The position numbers and the translations under genes are program-made. From an uncultured Planctomycetaceae bacterium (GTDB lineage: Bacteria; Planctomycetota; Planctomycetia; Pirellulales; Pirellulaceae), in the NCBI GenBank assembly GCA_903863885.1, contig CAIPEB010000039.1, positions 1 through 48,660 of the forward strand: DNA of 48,660 nucleotides, written 5' to 3'. The notes below the pieces were generated by a model. The model was not told the DNA's origin. It saw nothing but the letters and a program-made list of their open reading frames with translations, and made no database searches. Shown one piece after another: positions 42,580-48,660 of the stretch; position 1 is the stretch's first letter; every line of letters starts with the position of its first letter.

Positions 42580-43176
42580 ATGATCGCCGGTTCATTCAAA
42601 GCGTGGTTTGTCGGGACAATAGTGGCCGTGTTTTCGATCGGGGGCGCCTTTATGCAATCCAATTTGGCCGGAGAGGAAAGCGGGGCCTCTGGTCGGCGGC
42701 AGGGCCAGTCCGGAGAGGCGATCGCACCCGAATCGCATCCATCGTTGAGGGGGCTTGATTTCCCTATCGTGCTGACGGACGTTCACGGCGGGTTTGTCGG
42801 TATGTCCGGTTATATCTGGACGATCGAACGGGACGGTTCGTGGAACCGCCAAAGATATGTGATCAAGCCGAAGAGTCCGGCGGATCAGCAGGGCCGGTTA
42901 TCCCGCGGGCAACTGGCGTCGCTGGCCGGAACGCTGGCAGCGAATGATTTTGCCGCACTTCCCGACACCATCGGGAAAACGGCGGGAGCCAACCCGCACC
43001 TCATCACGCTGGCCGTGGGCAACAAGAAATCGATGCTGCAGTTAGGCGCGGGAAAACGTCTTCCGCCGGTCGACCCGAATGCCGGCAGTCGCGACCCCCA
43101 GAACCGCTTCGTCTCGTCAGTTCAGGCCGTGCTCGAACTCGTTGCCGCGAAGAACGGCGGGCCAATTCCGAAATGA
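42580..43176 (+). CDS. Small secreted protein, unknown (198 residues)
   Basis: A 198-residue protein with an N-terminal hydrophobic signal (FVGTIVAVFSIGGAFMQS, about 10-27), then a polar linker and a compact alpha/beta region: GFVGMSGYIWTIERDGSWNRQRYVI, LSRGQLASLAGTLAANDFAALP and a C-terminal helix. The order of strands and the 'LAANDFAALPD' motif resemble planctomycete proteins that carry a small conserved domain of unknown function. GAGGGAGA lies seven to twelve bases before the ATG. I cannot name a function. A stable hairpin 24 bases after the stop may end its transcript. It diverges from the giant surface protein gene. Confidence 0.82.
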   Translation: MIAGSFKAWFVGTIVAVFSIGGAFMQSNLAGEESGASGRRQGQSGEAIAPESHPSLRGLDFPIVLTDVHGGFVGMSGYIWTIERDGSWNRQRYVIKPKSPADQQGRLSRGQLASLAGTLAANDFAALPDTIGKTAGANPHLITLAVGNKKSMLQLGAGKRLPPVDPNAGSRDPQNRFVSSVQAVLELVAAKNGGPIPK

Positions 43177-43199
43177 CGCCGGGAGATTCGCTTCACATT

Positions 43200-43217
43200 G
43201 AAAGCCGAAGGGCTTTC
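43200..43217 (+). terminator. Short hairpin after the 42580-43176 gene
   Basis: GAAAGCC and GGCTTTC form a 7-base-pair stem around a GAAG loop, 24 bases after the stop codon. There is no T-tract, so it may be a weak or factor-assisted terminator or a 3' end stabiliser. Confidence 0.4.
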
Positions 43218-43398
43218 ATGGAGGCAGCCTGGTGCAGCGCCCCCGTGGAAAACGGCAGGCGCGCACATTTGAATGAAGGCCAAGCGAGCATTTGCTCTGT
43301 CTTTGAACGTGTTTTGAAACTCACCCTCCGCTCGGGCAGGATCGGCCCGTCAGGTCCGGAGAGGGGCTGCTGCCCTTCCCCGCACGTTAACGCGTCCG

Positions 43399-43421
43399 AC
43401 CCTTCCGCGATGCGAAAGGGT
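43399..43421 (-). terminator. Hairpin after the 43446-44972 gene
   Basis: ACCCTT and AAGGGT pair, followed after one mismatch by three more pairs around a GAT loop. It starts 25 bases beyond the stop of the minus-strand gene. It lacks a T-tract, so its terminator role is tentative. Confidence 0.35.
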
Positions 43422-43445
43422 GGATTGGATTCTGCAAACACGTCC

Positions 43446-44972
43446 TCAGAATTCGACCTGGTACTTCTGGGTCATGGCTTTGCGGATCTTCGCTGACGCA
43501 TCCTCGATCTGCTGCAGAATCTGCTGGACGCTCGCGGCGCCGGTGGCTGTCTCATTGGCTCGAACCTGGGTGCGGGCGGAGGCCTGTTCGTTTCGAGTCA
43601 TTCCCCGCGTCCAACTGCCACCATAGTAACCGTAGCCCGCATAACCGTAATTGCCGAAGCCACCGCCGCCGTAGAAGTTGTTGGTGACGCCTGATGCGAC
43701 GGCATTCACCTCGCCGACTCGAGTGCGGATTCCCACACCCTTAATGGCCATTGACGCGTCTCGCAGCTGGGACGCCACAAAGTCGCCGTACTTGAGCATC
43801 TCGTCGTCGACGTGCAGCAGCGGCAGTTGGTCGATCTTGTGAGCATAATTGTCGTACCACTGGCCGATCTGGCCCATCGTCTTGGCCTCTTTCTTCTGCA
43901 CTTTCAAGTCACTCAAGAGGTGGCTGACCGACTTGAAATACTGCTGCGTGGCCTGGGTGGCGTCCAGCGCCGCGGAGGACGAATCGCCGGGGCTGGCCTC
44001 CGCCGTCTGCGGCTTCTTTTCCTGGGTGAGTGTCTGAGTCGGCAACTCAACCATGCTGGACAGCCGGGTGAGTCCGCTGTCGGACAGTTTGCCTTCAAGG
44101 GTGATGCGAGTGCCCGTGACGGACACGTCCCAATTCGCGAATTCGTCGATCATGGCGCCTCGTTCGCCGAGAATGTAGAGGAGCATCTGCTTTGCAATGG
44201 GGGTCAAAATGGTTGCATCCCGACTGAAGTCCACGAGGATTTTGCCGGAGACCTGATCCGTAAACGTCACGCCGAGTACGACGCCGTTGATGCTCGCGAG
44301 GATCTTGGCGAGTTCAGTCTTGTCGATCGATGCATTCTTTAAAATATCGCTCGTCGAAGTCTGGATTCTCGATTCGACGTCGGAGACCGTCAGAGCATCG
44401 GTGAGGTCCAGGGCCATGATCACGCCGGCGGAACCTTCGACATAAGTGAGGGCCTTCTGCAGGTAAGGAGAGAGATTGCCGCCGGTTTCCCGCACCCATC
44501 GCGCTGCCAGTTGGCGGTTGGCCGGCGCGATGGCCCCCATTACGTTATCCGACAGCTTCACCACGTAACTATCGTCCGAAAGACATATCGCGGGAAACCC
44601 CGCCACTTCGTCGATGGTTCCTCCGAGGTCTTTGGCCAGCGTTTGCAGCGGCGGCGCAGCGTCCGCCTGGACCAGGGCGGCTTCCCAGATCGGGCGCATG
44701 GATGAAAGGTTCAGTTGCGAGGCCAGCACGAGTTGGTCGGCATTCGGCGGGATATTCGTCAGTCCAGCGTTGAATCGCTTGGATCGATCGGCCTTCCAGC
44801 TTTCGGCCTGAGCGACCGGACTTTCCATGATCTTGTCGACATTTATGAGCACCAGGGCGTTGGCCGAGGAAGGCACGCGTTGCACGAGTTGATCGATCTG
44901 TGCCATGGCGACACTGGGAATCGTCGCCAACGCCATTGTGGCGACGAGTGCGGGCATTGAGGACCTTTTCAT
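43446..44972 (-). CDS. Secreted protein with Gly/Tyr-rich segment, unknown
   Basis: A 508-residue exported protein. The start MKRSSMPALVATMALATIPSV yields a signal peptide ending at VAMA-QID and has GGAG eight bases upstream; upstream in-frame sequence to 45377 is not signal-like and is rejected. The mature part has LVLINVDKIMESPVA and later a repeated alpha/beta layout reminiscent of planctomycete proteins that measure 'instances' of large envelope complexes, but I cannot name a family. A helical segment (about 345-415) precedes a flexible Gly/Tyr/Asn stretch (NNFYGGGGFGNYGYAGYGYY, about 430-450). The C-terminal 50 residues are helical and amphipathic. It probably works in the periplasm or at the cell surface. 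It converges on the 42580 gene and diverges from the chemoreceptor gene. Confidence 0.82.
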   Translation of the reverse strand: MKRSSMPALVATMALATIPSVAMAQIDQLVQRVPSSANALVLINVDKIMESPVAQAESWKADRSKRFNAGLTNIPPNADQLVLASQLNLSSMRPIWEAALVQADAAPPLQTLAKDLGGTIDEVAGFPAICLSDDSYVVKLSDNVMGAIAPANRQLAARWVRETGGNLSPYLQKALTYVEGSAGVIMALDLTDALTVSDVESRIQTSTSDILKNASIDKTELAKILASINGVVLGVTFTDQVSGKILVDFSRDATILTPIAKQMLLYILGERGAMIDEFANWDVSVTGTRITLEGKLSDSGLTRLSSMVELPTQTLTQEKKPQTAEASPGDSSSAALDATQATQQYFKSVSHLLSDLKVQKKEAKTMGQIGQWYDNYAHKIDQLPLLHVDDEMLKYGDFVASQLRDASMAIKGVGIRTRVGEVNAVASGVTNNFYGGGGFGNYGYAGYGYYGGSWTRGMTRNEQASARTQVRANETATGAASVQQILQQIEDASAKIRKAMTQKYQVEF

Positions 44973-45439
44973 CGATTGAACTCCGCGGCAGCTGGAATGA
45001 TTTCGATTGCGGTTGGAGACCGGAAGCGGTTTGGAACGTGAGATTACCGAATCAGCATAAGTATCATGTCTTAAGCGCCATCGGCAATCAACTCCGTAAA
45101 TGCTGCCGGGGGGTGGGAATTGCGGAGGGGGCTCTGCCGAGTGCAATTCGGTGCCGGTGAAAGGTGTCTTTTCCGCGGGTCGTCCGCCGATGGCCCGCCG
45201 TCGCCCCGTCAAAGGGCCGGTCCCGTGCGGACTGCGGACTGTGCCGGTGCAGCCAGGGGGCTCGCGCCGCCAGTCGGCCGGCAATTGCTTGTTCACGCAC
45301 GGTCCCGTATTTAGCATGGAGGATGGCGTGCCGAGTCTGCGGTTCGCGATTCTGTGAGCGAGGCGGCCATTTCGCATACGGACTCGACCGGCTTCGAGGA
45401 TGTCTTCAGTGCCTGCCGAGCCTTCTGGAGGGACAACCG
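44973..45439. promoter_or_regulatory. Divergent intergenic region
   Basis: About 470 bases lie between the secreted Gly/Tyr-rich protein gene (-) and the chemoreceptor gene (+). Frames on both strands cross it but encode Arg/Cys-rich shadow peptides. No clear promoter or RNA gene is seen. Confidence 0.4.
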
Positions 45440-47503
45440 GTGAGTGACTGGTTCCGTCAATTGAATCGGACCGTGTTCGGCCGAATGCTGCTCTACGTGG
45501 CTGCTCCCACGCTGTTGGTCTTCATGCTGCTGATCGTCCTGGGGACGCGAGCCACGTTCGACGGACTCAGGCAGGCCGCCGAAGAAAGGCTCAGGATCTC
45601 CGTTTCGCTCAATGCCCTTCGGATCGAGGACAAGCTCGAGCGAGCTCTGCTCAGCGCCCAGCGCATGGCCGAATCCCAGGTCGCCGGGCTGTTTGGCAAA
45701 CGCGAGGCATCTTTGGAGCTTGCCCGCCTCGTGCTCGAACATTCGCCCGAGTTCACGGGCTGCTATTTCGGCTATGAACCGAATGCCGATGGTCAGGATG
45801 CCTCGAGCGTCGGCAAGCTGCCCCCCGAGTCGATGGACAGGCAGGGACGCTTCATTCCCTACTGGTTCGTGACCTCCGACAAGGTCCGGACGATCAAACT
45901 CGAACCGCTCGTCAACTACGAAACGAGTCTTTACTACCAGGGTGCAAAGACTGCATTCAACAGCACCCGCAAGGCCGCGCCTTTGGTCACCGAACCGTAC
46001 GTTTACCAGGAGAAGCTGATCGTCGAGCAGGTTTATCCGATTGTCATGGACGGCAAGTTCAAGGGAATTGCGGGGCTCGATTTTGCGCTGGCCGATGTCC
46101 AGGCGGACCTGCGCCGTGTGGCGGAACAGGAACACAACGACCTTTTCCTCATCAGTTCGCGGGGGAGGTTCATTGCAGCCACCACCGATCCGCCGACGGA
46201 TAAAGTCGACGACACCGAAGGCATGCTGATGACCCACGAGGTGGCCACGTCTCCCTATTCAGATCTTCTGTCGGACCTGATGAAACCGGGAGAGACCGCG
46301 CGTCTGAAGAGCGGAACGGATCCGGTAGACGGCGGGAGGTACTATTTTGCAGCCGCGTCGATTCCTGCGGGCGGATGGACCATGGTTCTGCGAGAGTCCG
46401 AATCGGCGATCCTCGGCCCCATTCGCTGGCAGCTCGCCTACCGGATGTCGGCCGGACTGGCCGGGCTGGCGGCGGTTGTCGGACTACTGCTCTGGATGAG
46501 CTATCGGCTCGGGCAGCGCGTCAGTCTGGCCGCTGCTGCCGCCGAACGCGTCGCGCGCGGCGATCTTACGGAAGAAATCCAATCGAGCGACAGTCCGGAC
46601 GAGACGGGAGACCTGCTCCGCTCGATTCATCGCATGACAGGCAACTTGAATGGCCTTGTGGGGCAAGTTCGAACGAGCAGCCTCCAGTTGAATTCAACCG
46701 CAACGGAACTGGCGGCTACCAGCCAGCAGCAGCAGGCGAACGTCAGCGGATTCGGGGCTGCGACGACCGAGATCGCGGCCGCAGCCCGACAGATTTCGGC
46801 CACTTCCGTCGAGTTGGTCGGAACCATGAAGGAGGTCTGCGACGGGGCGCTGCAGACCGACCGTCTGGCCAAGTCCGGCCGTGATGGACTCCGGGAAACG
46901 GAAGCGAATATGCGTGCCCTTGAGCAGGCCACCGTGTCGATCAGCGACAAACTGGGCGCGATTCACGGCAAAGCTCGAAACATCACACTTGTGGTTACAA
47001 CCATCACCAAAGTCGCGGATCAAACCAATCTGCTGTCGGTCAATGCGGCGATCGAGGCCGAGAAGGCGCGCGAGTACGGTGCCGGGTTCCTTGTCGTCGC
47101 GAGGGAGATCCGCCGATTGGCCGATCAGACGGCAGCGGCAACGCTCGATATCGAGCAGATGGTGCAGCAGATGCAGAAGGCCGTTTCCGAGGGCGTCACG
47201 GAAATGGACCGCTTCACCGAAAAGGTCCGGCACAGCGTACAGGGCGTCCAGGTGATCAGTCGCCAGATGGAGGAAATCATCGAGCGAGTCCGGGCCAACA
47301 CGGAACGGTTTGAACTGGTGAACGGAAGCATGCAGTCTCAATCGCTCGGCGCCGGGCAGATCAGCCACGCGATGTCGCAACTGACCGAGAGCGCAACGCA
47401 CACCACCGAATCGATCCGCGACTACTGCCACGCTGCGACGGACCTGCGCGAAGCGATTTCGGCTCTGCAGTCCTCCATTGCCTCGTTCCAACTGAGAGCC
47501 TGA
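45440..47503 (+). CDS. Methyl-accepting chemotaxis protein (dCache chemoreceptor), orphan
   Basis: A 687-residue transmembrane receptor that would feed a CheA kinase. The chosen GTG (VSDWFRQLNR) has GGAGG eight bases upstream; the frame open from 45164 has no such site and reads as low-complexity Arg/Cys-rich sequence. TM1 is at about 16-38. A periplasmic double-Cache domain spans about 45-320 (YWFVTSDKVRTIKLEPLVNYE, VTEPYVYQEKLIVEQVYPIVMDGKFKGIAGLDFAL), which usually binds small organic ligands. TM2 is at about 333-355, a HAMP domain at about 355-410, and the signalling hairpin at about 420-680. The hairpin tip reads SVNAAIEAEKAREYGAGFLVVAREIRRLADQTA, a variant of the usual EAARAGExGRGF. No che gene is adjacent. 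Confidence 0.93.
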   Translation: MSDWFRQLNRTVFGRMLLYVAAPTLLVFMLLIVLGTRATFDGLRQAAEERLRISVSLNALRIEDKLERALLSAQRMAESQVAGLFGKREASLELARLVLEHSPEFTGCYFGYEPNADGQDASSVGKLPPESMDRQGRFIPYWFVTSDKVRTIKLEPLVNYETSLYYQGAKTAFNSTRKAAPLVTEPYVYQEKLIVEQVYPIVMDGKFKGIAGLDFALADVQADLRRVAEQEHNDLFLISSRGRFIAATTDPPTDKVDDTEGMLMTHEVATSPYSDLLSDLMKPGETARLKSGTDPVDGGRYYFAAASIPAGGWTMVLRESESAILGPIRWQLAYRMSAGLAGLAAVVGLLLWMSYRLGQRVSLAAAAAERVARGDLTEEIQSSDSPDETGDLLRSIHRMTGNLNGLVGQVRTSSLQLNSTATELAATSQQQQANVSGFGAATTEIAAAARQISATSVELVGTMKEVCDGALQTDRLAKSGRDGLRETEANMRALEQATVSISDKLGAIHGKARNITLVVTTITKVADQTNLLSVNAAIEAEKAREYGAGFLVVAREIRRLADQTAAATLDIEQMVQQMQKAVSEGVTEMDRFTEKVRHSVQGVQVISRQMEEIIERVRANTERFELVNGSMQSQSLGAGQISHAMSQLTESATHTTESIRDYCHAATDLREAISALQSSIASFQLRA

Positions 47504-47536
47504 TACCTGGCCGGTCCTCGCCGCCCGCGTGCCTGA

Positions 47537-48660
47537 TTATCCTGCGCTGATTTCGGGAACCACAAACGGTTCGCGGTAGACTCGCTTCAAGAATTGGTTG
47601 GCTGCATCTCCGCTGGCGCCCGTGAACTTGCCGGTGGCCACATCAACTTCGAGCGGAGGGCTCAGCTTGATGTCTGCGCCGGTCATTTCAACGTGGTGGG
47701 CACGCAGTAGTTGCTCCATCTCGTCCAGCAGACCAGCCCATTGACCGGAACCGTCCCGCAAAGCAGTCGCTTCGTCGCGTGTGTAGGCGTGCCCGCAGCG
47801 GAAGGCAATGTTCGCGAGGTTGCACCAACTCGTCGAGTCATGCCCAACTTCCACGCCGGCCTTCAAGATCGAGGGGTCGCGTTGCCGGACGGCGTCGATA
47901 AAGTTCTGCTGGTGGGCCCCGTTTCCGCTCGTTCCCTTGAACGTCTTAACGACTTTGCCTTCCTGGTCAAAAGCGACGGCTTTGCCCCGCTGTCCCTCCA
48001 GCCGGCCACCCTCGCAATACGCAATGTAACCGCTTTCGGGGCCGGGCACCTTCGGCGATCGCGTCGAGCCGGGGCCCGCGACGATATTGGCCAGCCCGAT
48101 CACGACCGGAATGCTGCCTGTGTCGAAGCAGACGAAATGCACGTTGGGCGTCTGGCCGGCGTCCTGCCAAATCACTCGACCGCCACCCCCGACAATTCGC
48201 CTGGGCAGCTTGACCGAATCGTTGAAAACGATGTTCCGGCAATCATCGAGCACGTGCACTCCCCAGTTGCCCATTTCGCCGGAGCCCGTGTTCCAAACCC
48301 AATGCCAATCGTACTGCAGATTGTCTCGCAGAATCGGTTCTTCCTGCGCCGGGCCGAGCCAGAGGTTGTAGTCCAGGCTTTCCGGAACAGGAAGCGGCTC
48401 TGCGCGTTTGCCAATCGGCGCACGAACTCCGTATCGGTTCACTCGCGCGGACTTTATTTCGCCCAGGGCTTTATCCTCGTGAAGAAACTTCCTGATTTCC
48501 GGCTGCATCGGATCGGATCGTTGCTGCGTGCCGACCTGGCAAATTCGAGCGTACTTCTTCGCGGCCGCCACAGCCTGTTGGCCTTCCCACTGGCTGTGCG
48601 ACAGAGGCTTTTCGACATAAACGTCTTTGCCCGCCTGCATTGCCCAGATCGCGGCCAGGC
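47537..48660 (-). CDS. Gfo/Idh/MocA-family oxidoreductase, N-terminus beyond window
   Basis: The frame stays open to the right edge, so the N-terminal Rossmann start (with the nucleotide-binding Gly motif) is missing. The visible 374 residues begin LAAIWAMQAGKDVYVEKPLSHS, with the catalytic Lys of the EKP motif. They continue with VGTQQRSDPMQPEIRKFL, LDYNLWLGPAQEEPIL and WHWVWNTGSGEMGNWGVHVLDD, where the His is the usual substrate-contact residue, and a C-terminal WCNLANIAFRCG region. The type matches planctomycete enzymes that are often Tat-exported and act on sugars. It converges on the chemoreceptor gene with a gap of 33 bases. Whether it carries a Tat signal cannot be seen here. Confidence 0.92.
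   Translation of the reverse strand, partial: LAAIWAMQAGKDVYVEKPLSHSQWEGQQAVAAAKKYARICQVGTQQRSDPMQPEIRKFLHEDKALGEIKSARVNRYGVRAPIGKRAEPLPVPESLDYNLWLGPAQEEPILRDNLQYDWHWVWNTGSGEMGNWGVHVLDDCRNIVFNDSVKLPRRIVGGGGRVIWQDAGQTPNVHFVCFDTGSIPVVIGLANIVAGPGSTRSPKVPGPESGYIAYCEGGRLEGQRGKAVAFDQEGKVVKTFKGTSGNGAHQQNFIDAVRQRDPSILKAGVEVGHDSTSWCNLANIAFRCGHAYTRDEATALRDGSGQWAGLLDEMEQLLRAHHVEMTGADIKLSPPLEVDVATGKFTGASGDAANQFLKRVYREPFVVPEISAG

Noticed and set aside
45164-45439. An N-terminal extension of the chemoreceptor
   Set aside because: It adds 92 Arg/Cys-rich residues with no ribosome site; the GTG with GGAGG eight bases upstream gives a normal receptor N-terminus.

Overview
The window looks like chromosomal DNA of a planctomycete, probably of the Pirellulales type. 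The grounds are several family-level hallmarks found together: three large exported proteins with the N-terminal 'LESLxxRxLL' planctomycete extracellular signature, a DUF1207 outer-membrane-like protein, a planctomycete-style sigma factor coupled to a Ser/Thr kinase with TPR repeats, a small LTxxQ-type helical protein, and several secreted glycosidases and Gfo/Idh/MocA oxidoreductases. I found no rRNA, tRNA, CRISPR array, transposase or phage gene. The species cannot be named from this sequence alone.

Layout. 301-1932 (-) encodes an orphan TolC/NodT-type outer-membrane efflux lipoprotein. 2114-11400 is a carbohydrate block: a GH51 arabinofuranosidase overlapping a multi-span membrane protein by ATGA (both -), then, divergently, a GH36/NPCBM alpha-galactosidase and a LamG plus barrel-like secreted protein (both +). 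11466-12923 (-) is a PurF-like amidophosphoribosyltransferase whose N-terminal catalytic Cys is replaced. 12924-14242 is gene-poor and holds a 40-nt perfect palindrome with A/T flanks that reads as a two-way terminator. 14243-17418 (-) encodes GlcD-like and GlcF-like 2-hydroxyacid oxidase subunits with abutting stop and start codons, then a rubredoxin-like protein. 17675-24960 is a second carbohydrate-like block: an unrecognised secreted protein, DUF1207, a Tat-exported Gfo/Idh oxidoreductase and a large secreted barrel-like protein.

25405-30123 holds a polysaccharide co-polymerase (Wzz-like) fused to a degenerate BY-kinase domain, a Tat-exported metallophosphoesterase, a small LTxxQ-like protein, and a lipoprotein that looks like a dead BD-FAE-type esterase. 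30643-38398, all on the minus strand, is the most system-like region: sigma factor, transmembrane TPR kinase and an exported, C-terminally anchored protein packed with gaps of 1 and 16 nt, followed by an SdrD-B-repeat leishmanolysin-like metallopeptidase with its own clear intrinsic terminator. 38630-42022 (-) is a giant surface protein containing a cyclophilin domain, SdrD-B modules, tandem cadherin-like repeats and a cohesin-like domain. The right end holds two secreted proteins of unknown function, an orphan chemoreceptor (GTG start) and a Gfo/Idh/MocA gene cut by the window edge.

Working interpretation (inference): glycan degradation enzymes and sugar-modifying oxidoreductases on the left and centre, envelope and exopolysaccharide functions in the middle, and a sigma factor/kinase signalling unit tied to surface proteins on the right.
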